Origin: Methanobacterium sp. PtaU1.Bin097
GTDB taxonomy: Archaea > Methanobacteriota > Methanobacteria > Methanobacteriales > Methanobacteriaceae
Assembly (NCBI GenBank): GCA_002067325.1
Contig: MVQY01000029.1
Location: 1-7,087, forward strand
Reading direction: 5' to 3'
DNA: 7,087 nt
The position numbers and the translations under genes were made by a program. Position 1 is the first letter of the stretch, and every line of letters begins with the position of its first letter. Shown one piece after another: positions 1-5,981 of this stretch. The notes beneath the pieces are model-generated. The model did no database searches. It saw nothing but the letters and a program-made list of their open reading frames with translations, and was not told the origin of the DNA.

Positions 1-713
1 ATGAGTTCCCGTGTTTCATCCATATTCACCCTTCGAACCAGGCTCTCTGGATCATCAGGGTCTTCCAGAATTCCAGGTACATCGGTGAGTATGATTAACT
101 TTTCCGCACCTACATGGGAGGCTATATCACCAGCCACTGTATCAGCGTTAAGGTTCAGTGTTTCCCCACTTTCATCAACGCCTATAGGGGATATGATGGG
201 TATATAATCATTTGAGGTGAGAACATCGACTATTTCCGTGTTTATGGAGTCAATCTCCCCCACCAAGCCCAGGTCAACCATCTTTTCTTCTCCGTTGTGG
301 TCAACCACCATATGGGGGGCGCGTTTGCGGGCTTTAATCAGAAGGTTATCTTTACCTGATATGCCCACCCCTTTACCTCCGTGGACTCCTATGTTGGAGA
401 CGATCTCCGTGTTTATCTTACCAACCAGGACCATCTTCACGATATCCATGGTCTCCTGGTCGGTCACCCGAAGTCCTTCTATAAACTTGGGTTCCTTACC
501 CAGTTTACTCATGGAGCGGGAGATTTCTGGTCCCCCACCATGGGTGACAATGGGCTGCATGCCCACATATTTTAAGAGCACTGTATCACGGGCCGTGGAT
601 GTTTTGGCCTCGGCATCTATCATGGCATGGCCCCCATACTTTATCATGATCTTCTTTTTATGGAATTTCTTGATGTAGGGCAGTGCTTCAACTAATATGT
701 TGACTGTTTCCAT
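1..713 (-). CDS. argB: Acetylglutamate kinase (3' end missing at left window edge)
   Basis: Phosphorylates N-acetyl-L-glutamate with ATP, the second step of arginine synthesis, in the cytoplasm. The 237 residues visible run off the left edge; the family is usually about 290 residues, so some 55-60 C-terminal residues are missing. Seen: the phosphate-binding KYGG at 25-28, HGGGPEIS at 58-65, the acetylglutamate-contact GLRVTD at 80-85, VGKINTEIV at 97-105, NADTVAGDIA at 189-198 and TDVPGIL at 210-216. Before KYGG lie about 24 residues (METVNILVEALPYIKKF...) matching the N-terminal helix of arginine-inhibited hexameric kinases such as that of Thermotoga maritima. Feedback inhibition by arginine is therefore likely (inference; the rest of the arginine site is outside the window). 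The start is set by a GAGG Shine-Dalgarno at 722-725, eight bases upstream. It lies 90 bases downstream of argJ on the same strand, probably in one operon. Confidence 0.96.
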   Translation of the reverse strand, partial: METVNILVEALPYIKKFHKKKIMIKYGGHAMIDAEAKTSTARDTVLLKYVGMQPIVTHGGGPEISRSMSKLGKEPKFIEGLRVTDQETMDIVKMVLVGKINTEIVSNIGVHGGKGVGISGKDNLLIKARKRAPHMVVDHNGEEKMVDLGLVGEIDSINTEIVDVLTSNDYIPIISPIGVDESGETLNLNADTVAGDIASHVGAEKLIILTDVPGILEDPDDPESLVRRVNMDETREL

Positions 714-721
714 TTTATGAG

Positions 722-725
722 CCTC
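722..725 (-). promoter_or_regulatory. argB Shine-Dalgarno site, overlapping a mini-ORF stop
   Basis: GAGG on the minus strand, eight bases before the argB ATG. The TGA stop of a 22-codon mini-ORF (724-792) overlaps it. This is the arrangement expected for translational coupling if the mini-ORF is translated. Confidence 0.7.
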
Positions 726-792
726 AGTTTCGAATTTCTTCAATAGTACCATGTTTAATATCTTCTCTAATCATTTTAATAATACTTTGCAT
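724..792 (-). CDS. Possible 22-codon leader ORF between argJ and argB
   Basis: An open frame MQSIIKMIREDI...IEEIRN starts 11 bases after the argJ stop and ends with a TGA that overlaps the argB ribosome binding site. The bases before its ATG read ACCTCCAC, which is not a Shine-Dalgarno sequence and instead resembles the 16S tail itself, so initiation would need coupling to argJ termination. Codon use is ATT/AAA/GAA-heavy, unlike argJ and argB. It may simply be an AT-rich spacer with a chance open frame. It contains no arginine-rich attenuator run (two Arg only, AGA and CGA). Reported at low confidence because its position is suggestive. Confidence 0.2.
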   Translation of the reverse strand: MQSIIKMIREDIKHGTIEEIRN

Positions 793-803
793 GTGGAGGT
801 CTC

Positions 804-1997
804 TCAAGTGGAGTAATCTGCGTTGATCCGCACGTAATCGTAGGTCAGATCACAGCCGAAGGCTGTGGCTTCGGCCTCTCCCAGGGACAGGTCCACGGTT
901 ATCTTAATCTCCTCCCCCTTCATGATCTCTTCTGCGGTTTCCAGTTCCTCTGATCCCTCGAAAGCCTTTATATTTCCGTCGTTTACTATGGCCACCTTTT
1001 TATGGGGGGATTCCAGGGTGATGGTCATGGTTTCAGCGTCCATCTCTGCTCCAGAGTACCCTACCGCCGCGGCGATACGTCCCCAGTTAGGGTCCCCACC
1101 AAATATCGCGGATTTAACCAGAGGTGAGGTCACTATTGCCTTGGCTGCTTTACGGGCGTCTTCTGTAGTTTGCCCTCCTTTAACCACCGCCTCGATTAGC
1201 TTGCTTGCTCCTTCCCCGTCACGTGCTATAAGCTTCGACAATCCAGTGCACAGGTATTCCAGGGCTTCCTGGAATTTATAGTCTATTCGGCCAGAGCTTC
1301 CGCTGGCCATGAGTATCACGGTATCGTTGGTGCTTACATCACCATCTACAACCACCATGTTGAATGTATTGGAGACGGCCTCCTTCAGGGATTCACTGAG
1401 TTCCTCTGGGGTTGCCTCTACATCGGTGGTTATGAAGCAGAGGAAGGTGGCCATGTTAGGTGCGATCATACCTGATCCTTTACAGATACCACCGATCCTG
1501 AATTTCTCCCCGGTGGTTAAGGTTGATTCCACTGCCAGTTCTTTGGGAAGGGTATCGGTGGTCATTATGGCCTCTGCTGCGTCCCGGGATGCTTTTGGTG
1601 AGTTTTCAAGTTTTAGAAGGGCCTTGTCTATCAGGTGATTTATGGTGTCCATGGGCAGTTTCCTGCCTATTATGCCGGTGGAAGCTACGGCTACGTCGCT
1701 ACTTTTAATGTCCAGGGCGTCAGAGACCTTATCTCTCATCTGCCGGGCATTTTCCAGGCCTTCTTTGCCTGTGCAGCAGTTGGCGTTTCCACTGTTAGCC
1801 ACGATGGCGGAGAGCTTCCCATCCTCCAGGGATTCCTTGCTCACCAGTACTGGGGCGGCCAGTATCTTGTTCCTGGTGAAAACTGCCGATGCGGTGTTAT
1901 CTTCACTTACTATGAGTGCCATTCCATAGTCGTCTTCACAGGAACCAGCTGCCAGTACCCCTTTTACTGCACAGATTCCTCCTGGGATAAATTTCAT
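804..1997 (-). CDS. argJ: Glutamate N-acetyltransferase / ornithine acetyltransferase
   Basis: Transfers the acetyl group from N2-acetylornithine to glutamate, recycling acetyl in the cyclic arginine pathway; some homologues also use acetyl-CoA (bifunctional), which sequence alone does not settle here. The 397 residues are the normal full length. The precursor self-cleaves before a nucleophilic threonine. The site is plain: KGSGMIAPNMATF at 173-185, with cleavage expected between Ala183 and Thr184, giving alpha and beta chains. The oxyanion-hole Thr-Gly lies at 107-108 in ASTGIIG. Other family marks are VANSGNANCCTG at 66-77, FGGDPNWGRIAAA at 299-311 and the C-terminal GCDLTYDYVRINADYST. The ATG is preceded by GAGG at 2007-2010 with a nine-base spacer. 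It heads the probable argJ-argB operon behind an AT-rich region carrying a TATA-like box and several short repeats. Confidence 0.98.
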   Translation of the reverse strand: MKFIPGGICAVKGVLAAGSCEDDYGMALIVSEDNTASAVFTRNKILAAPVLVSKESLEDGKLSAIVANSGNANCCTGKEGLENARQMRDKVSDALDIKSSDVAVASTGIIGRKLPMDTINHLIDKALLKLENSPKASRDAAEAIMTTDTLPKELAVESTLTTGEKFRIGGICKGSGMIAPNMATFLCFITTDVEATPEELSESLKEAVSNTFNMVVVDGDVSTNDTVILMASGSSGRIDYKFQEALEYLCTGLSKLIARDGEGASKLIEAVVKGGQTTEDARKAAKAIVTSPLVKSAIFGGDPNWGRIAAAVGYSGAEMDAETMTITLESPHKKVAIVNDGNIKAFEGSEELETAEEIMKGEEIKITVDLSLGEAEATAFGCDLTYDYVRINADYST

Positions 1998-2006
1998 ACT
2001 AGTTTT

Positions 2007-2012
2007 CCTCTT
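2007..2012 (-). promoter_or_regulatory. argJ Shine-Dalgarno site
   Basis: AAGAGG on the minus strand, with its GAGG core nine bases before the argJ ATG at 1997. It fixes the start; no better upstream start is seen, since the region beyond is AT-rich and non-coding. Confidence 0.7.
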
Positions 2013-2041
2013 AATTCGTTTATTTTGTTAGTTTATAATGT

Positions 2042-2066
2042 CAGATAGTGGTTATAAAAATATCTG
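2042..2066. repeat. Inverted repeat CAGATA-N13-TATCTG bracketing the argJ TATA box
   Basis: A perfect six-base inverted repeat (2042-2047 and 2061-2066) whose 13-base spacer is filled by the putative TATA box. A dimeric repressor bound here would block TBP, so this is a candidate operator. The same AGATA/TATCT half-sites recur at 2154-2164 and 2176-2186. The DNA is AT-rich, so chance is a real alternative. Confidence 0.35.
2052..2061 (-). promoter_or_regulatory. Putative TATA box of the argJ-argB promoter
   Basis: The minus strand reads TTTTTATAAC here, the best archaeal TATA-like element upstream of argJ. Using the usual 22-27 base distance, transcription would start near 2028-2034 and leave a leader of about 30-35 bases with room for the Shine-Dalgarno site. 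A second TATA-like stretch (CATTATAAAC, 2031-2040) is closer to the gene and would leave almost no leader. No convincing purine-rich BRE is seen. Prediction from base composition and spacing only. Confidence 0.4.
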
Positions 2067-2191
2067 TATAAGGTATTACATAAATTAGAATTTAAGTTAT
2101 TCTCTTTTTAATATAGAATTAAGTTTATTTTTCCTTTTTTAAATTAGAATTTCAGATTATATCTTTCCAAATTTTAGATATTATCTTTTCA
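2067..2191. other. AT-rich intergenic region between the small surface protein gene and the argJ promoter
   Basis: No gene-like frame or RNA gene is seen here. It holds the three iterated elements and two near-palindromes: AGATTATATCT at 2154-2164 and the perfect AGATATTATCT at 2176-2186, 22 bases apart. The T-runs (2103-2109, 2126-2140) are on the plus strand, so on the minus-strand transcript they would be A-runs. I therefore see no U-tract terminator for the upstream gene, and read-through into argJ is possible. Confidence 0.6.
2086..2160. repeat. Three iterated TAGAATT-(T)-AG elements upstream of argJ
   Basis: Plus-strand copies begin at 2086 (TAGAATTTAAGTTAT), 2114 (TAGAATTAAGTTTA) and 2145 (TAGAATTTCAGATTAT), spaced 28 and 31 bases, about three helical turns. 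The first and third share a perfect 13-base direct repeat, TAAATTAGAATTT (2081-2093 and 2140-2152). They lie 25-100 bases upstream of the putative TATA box of argJ, where archaeal activators often bind. Regulatory use is inference. Confidence 0.4.
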
Positions 2192-2500
2192 TTAATTGGT
2201 GGTATTGTTAGAGCTGGGGGGATTATCGTTTCCATTATCCTGACTGTTAGATTGTCCACCAGTGGGTGTGCTGGGACTCGTGGGTGTCTCTGGTGTTGAT
2301 GTGTCTGTGGTACCTGTGTTGCTGTATTGGTTGGAGTCGTAAATGGCCGGGAGATCGCTATTTTGGGTGGTGTTGAACATGTTTGGGGAGTCCAAACTCG
2401 GGAACTGTCCGGTTACCAGTACAGTGCCTGTTCCAAAGCCAAATGCCATGATGGATACCAGCATGGCCACCATCAATTTTCCCTGTATTTCCGCTTTCAT
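2192..2500 (-). CDS. Small membrane-anchored or secreted Ser/Thr/Asn-rich protein, unknown function
   Basis: I do not recognise a family in this 102-residue protein. It has a short charged start (MKAEIQGK), one hydrophobic segment at about 9-30 (a signal peptide or signal anchor), and then a low-complexity outward-facing tail of about 70 residues rich in Thr, Ser, Asn, Pro and Asp, with TSTPETPTSPSTPTGG at 67-82. Three Asn-X-Ser/Thr sequons (N43, N98, N99) would suit archaeal N-glycosylation at the cell surface. No cysteine lipobox is visible and no second anchor follows. The start is supported by AGGATC at 2509-2514, eight bases upstream. It sits 74 bases after the palm-domain gene on the same strand, so it may be the last gene of that unit or have its own promoter. 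The reading frame is plausible, but low complexity makes it less certain than its neighbours. Confidence 0.65.
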   Translation of the reverse strand: MKAEIQGKLMVAMLVSIMAFGFGTGTVLVTGQFPSLDSPNMFNTTQNSDLPAIYDSNQYSNTGTTDTSTPETPTSPSTPTGGQSNSQDNGNDNPPSSNNTTN

Positions 2501-2525
2501 AGAAATAAGATCCTTTGTAGATTAA

Positions 2526-2540
2526 TAATTCCTGGAATTA
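2526..2540. repeat. 15-bp palindrome upstream of the small surface protein gene
   Basis: TAATTCC-T-GGAATTA is a perfect 7+7 inverted repeat about 26-40 bases upstream of the ATG at 2500. A TATA-like TAATTTATC on the minus strand (about 2555-2563) would place a transcription start close to it, which fits an operator position. As an RNA hairpin it is too short and lacks a U-tract, so it is not called a terminator. Confidence 0.35.
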
Positions 2541-2574
2541 ATTTTGGCTTACAGATAAATTAATTTTACTATTT

Positions 2575-3813
2575 CTATCTGGTTGCCGCATAAAGCAGGG
2601 CCAGGATGACCCCGAATACTCCTAGTTCCCATCCTCCCAGTACGTAACCTCCCAGGTCTCTGCCCATTAAGTTCCATCCTATGAGGGTTAACAGGAATAC
2701 GAAAATGAATATGAAGATTACATGGCCGGTCTTCTCAGACAGGAATCCCACCACTGTCCTGGTGAACTCTGAGGGTATGTAGTAGGCGTAGATTCCATCG
2801 GCCAGGTCGAAGACCATCACCGGGCTGTTGTTCCATATCTTTATATTGTCAGCCATCTGTGCTCTTTCACCGGCTTCTCTCCTGCTTTTACCCACCCCTA
2901 TTCTCAGGCGGGCTCCGTTGTTCAGGGCATGCCAGGCAGAATCGATACCAGCTCTTAAAGCGGCGTCTTTGGTGGGTAGGTTGGCTACTAAGTCGTCTCC
3001 CCCCACCCGGTATCCTTCTATCTTTCCTTTACAGTCCGCCTGGATGAAGTTCTTTATCTCGTTCATGATCTCCACCAACCGATCCCTACCCTGTTCTTCT
3101 ATGAATCCGGTGGAGTCGATGGCGTCCAGGAATAGGTAGTTATCGTAGACTACTGGTTCGCCTTCCAGTTCACCTATTTGTGAGGAGAATGTTATGGCGA
3201 ACTCTCCGCCGAGTTTGGTGAAGCCTATTCCACTGGTTTCACCGATCTCCCGGTTGAGGTTTATGGATCTTTCAATGGCCGCTGCACCGGTCATACCCAC
3301 CGCTGCCCGCACATCGATGCCCTTCTCTATACCCAGTTTGATGAGTTCAACGGAGACTCTTATGGCATCATTTTTAGATAAGAGACGTGAAACTATTTCA
3401 CTATCACTTTTTTCTATAATCTGCCCATTGTTGTCTTTTATAAGCTCCACGAATTCTTCTATTATCTGCCGGTTTCTCTGGAAGATTTCCAGGTACAGGT
3501 AACGGTCGCTTCCCATGATTATGTTGCTCAGGAGGGCGTATTCGTTCACGTCATTTTCGGCTGGTTTTAACTCTAAAAATCGCCTGTTTTCGGGTATGTT
3601 CCCCCGTCCTACTTCCTTCAGGACAGTCTGGAATATGTTCTGGGTGGTGATGTGGGCTTTTTCAATCTCCAGGAGCATGGTGTGGGTGTAGTTTATCATT
3701 TCCACGTACTCCCTTTCCCGGTCGTTGGTAGGGTAGTATTTGGTGCCTATGCTGACCACTCTGCGCCTGAGTAAGAATGAGAAGATACTCCGTAGGATCC
3801 TGTCTTTGACCAT
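2575..3813 (-). CDS. Membrane protein with tandem nucleotide-cyclase/GCH III/Cas10-like palm domains (GGDD)
   Basis: Not a family I can name, but the fold signs are clear in its 412 residues. After a helical N-terminal region (1-100) come two similar beta-alpha-beta-beta-alpha-beta units. Unit 1 (about 103-215) has SDSE at 136-139 in the catalytic hairpin and looks degenerate. Unit 2 (about 224-336) has a first-strand acidic motif FLDAIDSTGF (D230, D233) and a GGDD hairpin at 271-274, followed by RIGVGKS...A, as in archaeal GTP cyclohydrolase III, Cas10 and GGDEF/class III cyclases. The units also align at 169-190 and 304-325. Hydrophobic segments at about 363-380 and 394-410 anchor the C-terminus, probably leaving the palms in the cytoplasm. 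The product could be a cyclic nucleotide, oligonucleotide or hydrolysed GTP; sequence does not decide. Its ATG directly abuts the upstream TAA, with GGGAGGAG at 3822-3829 as ribosome binding site. Confidence 0.85.
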   Translation of the reverse strand: MVKDRILRSIFSFLLRRRVVSIGTKYYPTNDREREYVEMINYTHTMLLEIEKAHITTQNIFQTVLKEVGRGNIPENRRFLELKPAENDVNEYALLSNIIMGSDRYLYLEIFQRNRQIIEEFVELIKDNNGQIIEKSDSEIVSRLLSKNDAIRVSVELIKLGIEKGIDVRAAVGMTGAAAIERSINLNREIGETSGIGFTKLGGEFAITFSSQIGELEGEPVVYDNYLFLDAIDSTGFIEEQGRDRLVEIMNEIKNFIQADCKGKIEGYRVGGDDLVANLPTKDAALRAGIDSAWHALNNGARLRIGVGKSRREAGERAQMADNIKIWNNSPVMVFDLADGIYAYYIPSEFTRTVVGFLSEKTGHVIFIFIFVFLLTLIGWNLMGRDLGGYVLGGWELGVFGVILALLYAATR

Positions 3814-4839
3814 TTACTTTTCTCCTCCCTTTTCAAGGGTTATGTCGAAGTGTCCTGGTTTTTCCATGAGCATGCTGGGTTTGACTGATACGATAGGGAA
3901 TTTCCAGGTTCCTAATCTTGCTGCTACGGTGCTTGCAATGTTTCGGGAGTTTTTCTTAACGAAGGAATAGTCATGATCGTTGATGGTGATGTTCACGTTG
4001 TAGGGGGATTCTTCTAATATATCATCGGAATAGACGATGTTAAGTTCGAATGATCCCGGCTTGGTGAAAAGATCATTTCTCACCGCCACCAGGGGTGCGT
4101 GGTCCAGTTTCAACCGGTCCCCAACGGTAACTGCTATGTTACCAGCGTTGCGGACTGCGTCCCTGTAATCCCGGGGGCTGATAAGTACGAAGATGATGAA
4201 GTCGCTGGTCTTCTCCACCTCGTCCACCAAGCTCATCACCCTACCAAATAGGGGTATCTTAAGGAAGGCATTTTCTAACTTAGAATCGATGCTGTCATCG
4301 TTGGTCTTGGTTATCCGGTCAATTGCTTCCTTGGCAACGGCTATACCACTTAATTTCTTGTTCTTCTTTAACTTGTAAGAGTCGTATCCTTTCCTGTCGA
4401 ATTCCGTGAGGATCTGGTTACATATCTTCTGTAAGATGTTCTTGACTTTCTTGGGCTTCGAGGATGACCCAATATTTATTACACCCTCTTTGAAGCTGTA
4501 GGGAATTCTCCTGCTTGAGATGTCCTGGAACTCATCGTTATATTCCCGGAAGACATCGTTGGAGAGTATCTTGGCATCTTCCTCTTCAGCCATCTTCAAA
4601 ATGTAGTGATCTGCCGTGGTGCCGGAAGGTACCTGCTGAATCTTATCTTCATCAAGGAGCTGGTTAAACTCCTCCTTCTGGTCTATTTCGTGACGCAGTG
4701 ATGCGTCGGCTATGAGGATGGGTTCGTATCCCAGTTTTTGGAGAGCTTCCGCTGCCTTGATTATATATTCTAAACTGGGCTTGGCATCTCTTCTCCTGCC
4801 ATAATGGGCTACGTTAGAAGCATCAACCACTACCTTCAA
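3814..4839 (-). CDS. Zc3h12a-type NYN (PIN-like) ribonuclease with a C-terminal tandem repeat
   Basis: A 341-residue protein whose first 120 residues match the NYN/PIN-like ribonuclease fold of Zc3h12a/Regnase. VVVDASNVA gives D6 and N9, TADHYILKMA gives D77, and ILSNDVFREY gives D95 and E99, in the same order and context as the metal-binding residues of that family. It probably cleaves single-stranded RNA with Mg2+ in the cytoplasm (family knowledge; activity inferred). A Lys-rich linker (128-162) is followed by two tandem units of about 60 residues (212-270 and 278-337) with roughly 19 identities, including D-Y, NIA-TV-RL and KPG-F; I do not recognise this module. The start is TTG, chosen because AGGTGAT (4845-4851) lies five bases upstream and the next residues begin the first NYN strand. 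It is six bases after the phosphoesterase gene and abuts the palm gene, so the three are co-translated. Confidence 0.88.
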   Translation of the reverse strand: MKVVVDASNVAHYGRRRDAKPSLEYIIKAAEALQKLGYEPILIADASLRHEIDQKEEFNQLLDEDKIQQVPSGTTADHYILKMAEEEDAKILSNDVFREYNDEFQDISSRRIPYSFKEGVINIGSSSKPKKVKNILQKICNQILTEFDRKGYDSYKLKKNKKLSGIAVAKEAIDRITKTNDDSIDSKLENAFLKIPLFGRVMSLVDEVEKTSDFIIFVLISPRDYRDAVRNAGNIAVTVGDRLKLDHAPLVAVRNDLFTKPGSFELNIVYSDDILEESPYNVNITINDHDYSFVKKNSRNIASTVAARLGTWKFPIVSVKPSMLMEKPGHFDITLEKGGEK

Positions 4840-4844
4840 ACTTT

Positions 4845-4851
4845 ATCACCT
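4845..4851 (-). promoter_or_regulatory. Shine-Dalgarno site that fixes the TTG start of the NYN nuclease gene
   Basis: AGGTGAT is a seven-base match to the complement of the archaeal 16S 3' tail (ATCACCT), five bases before TTG at 4839. Its TGA is the stop codon of the upstream phosphoesterase gene, which implies termination-reinitiation coupling. Confidence 0.8.
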
Positions 4852-5592
4852 GCATGTGTTATCATATTTTGCCAGAGTTATCTGTTTTCCATCGGTACCC
4901 CGGAGGATAATTTCTATTGTATCCTCATCTATATTAATTGTATTATATGAAGGGAAGGTTTTTCCCCTTAATTTAAGGGAGGATGCAGTTCCCGCCGTGG
5001 CGAAGGTGGTCTCTTCCATCATCCATACATGGGGCATATGTTTATGTCCGGAGAGTACTAAATTAGCACCTCCATCTATTATTGATTGTAGTATATCTCC
5101 TGCATCACTTAAAACATTCCTTTCTCTACCAGTTTTAGGCACTGGTATGATGTGGTGGTGCAGGGCTATTATCTTGTAGAGATCATGATCCTGGGCTTCC
5201 TTTAACTCTTTCTCCATAAATTCTTGCTGGGCTCTTCCCACTTTACCATAGTCCAGGTCTGGCTCGCTACTATCAAGTCCTATAACTTTGATGCCTTTAT
5301 CTTTTAAATCTAATGTTCTGCATCGCCTTTTAATGATATCACTGAAGCACTGATCACCCACGTGTCGGGCGTCGTGGTTTCCGGGAATTGCCAGTAGAGG
5401 TGTGTCTATGGTATCTATATATTCCGCTACCTTCTCAAATTCCATGTAGTACCCGTTTTCTGTGAGGTCTCCCGTGAGGATGGTTACATCTGGATTCATT
5501 TCATTTACTTCATTTATCACTTTAACCAGTAATTCCGGCCTAAAGGCCAGAGCCCCTACATGTAAATCAGAGATGTGTGCGACAACGGCCAT
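4846..5592 (-). CDS. Calcineurin-like metallophosphoesterase, CpdA/Icc-like
   Basis: A 248-residue single-domain metallophosphoesterase with all metal-binding motifs: SDLH (D9, H11), TGDLTENG (D42), PGNHDAR (N72, H73), ALHHH (within 145-147) and SGHKH (H183, H185). The length and the TGDLTENG/GNHD spacing fit the class III cyclic-nucleotide phosphodiesterase group (CpdA, Icc). The true substrate in archaea could be another phosphodiester or phosphomonoester. No signal peptide or membrane segment is seen, so it is cytoplasmic. Start: GAGGTT at 5599-5604 is six bases upstream of the ATG, and the SDLH strand begins at once. It ends six bases before the NYN nuclease start, and its stop codon is part of that gene's ribosome binding site. 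A duplicated copy of the NAC gene's 3' end supplies its ribosome binding site and start codon. Confidence 0.92.
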   Translation of the reverse strand: MAVVAHISDLHVGALAFRPELLVKVINEVNEMNPDVTILTGDLTENGYYMEFEKVAEYIDTIDTPLLAIPGNHDARHVGDQCFSDIIKRRCRTLDLKDKGIKVIGLDSSEPDLDYGKVGRAQQEFMEKELKEAQDHDLYKIIALHHHIIPVPKTGRERNVLSDAGDILQSIIDGGANLVLSGHKHMPHVWMMEETTFATAGTASSLKLRGKTFPSYNTINIDEDTIEIILRGTDGKQITLAKYDNTCR

Positions 5593-5627
5593 TAGTTTAA
5601 CCTCATGATACGTGCAATATGGGCCAT

Positions 5628-5645
<18 letters not shown>
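5589..5645. repeat. Short tandem duplication of the NAC gene 3' end, creating the start region of the phosphoesterase gene
   Basis: Plus-strand 5589-5609 and 5624-5645 are near-identical (CCATTAGTTTAACCTCATGAT against CCATTTAGCTTAACCTCATGAT), with a period of 35-36 bases. On the minus strand each copy reads ATCATGAGGTTAA, stop codon, ATGGCC. The upstream copy encodes the end of NAC (IMRLS-stop). The downstream copy gives the GAGGTT ribosome site and ATGGCC start of the phosphoesterase. Confidence 0.8.
5592..5627 (-). other. 11-codon open frame bridging the NAC and phosphoesterase genes
   Basis: MAHIARIMRLN starts just after the NAC stop, has its own GAGGTT seven bases upstream (5635-5640, inside the NAC gene), and ends in TAA overlapping the phosphoesterase ATG by one base (TAATG). 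It follows directly from the duplication at 5589-5645. If translated, it would hand ribosomes from NAC to the phosphoesterase; a functional peptide is not implied. Confidence 0.3.

Positions 5646-5980
<335 letters not shown>

Positions 5981-5981
<1 letters not shown>

Noticed and set aside
217..678. Plus-strand open frame of 153 codons within argB
   Set aside because: It is antisense to a strongly conserved ArgB frame, has no family resemblance, and is best explained as a shadow of argB codon use.
2031..2040. CATTATAAAC as the argJ TATA box
   Set aside because: The usual spacing would put the transcription start at about the Shine-Dalgarno site, which would remove it from the mRNA; the element at 2052-2061 fits better.
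865..2048. Several plus-strand open frames opposite argJ
   Set aside because: The minus-strand ArgJ frame has every family motif in order; the plus-strand frames overlap one another and show no domain signature.
2101..2140. T-rich stretch as a transcription terminator
   Set aside because: The T-runs are on the plus strand, while all genes are transcribed from the minus strand; it would only serve a plus-strand transcript, and none is supported.
2575..3813. Palm-domain gene as a Cas10/CRISPR type III component or as GTP cyclohydrolase III itself
   Set aside because: No HD domain, other cas genes or repeat array are nearby, and the protein is longer than GCH III with a helical N-terminal region and C-terminal membrane segments. 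Only the palm-fold resemblance is retained.
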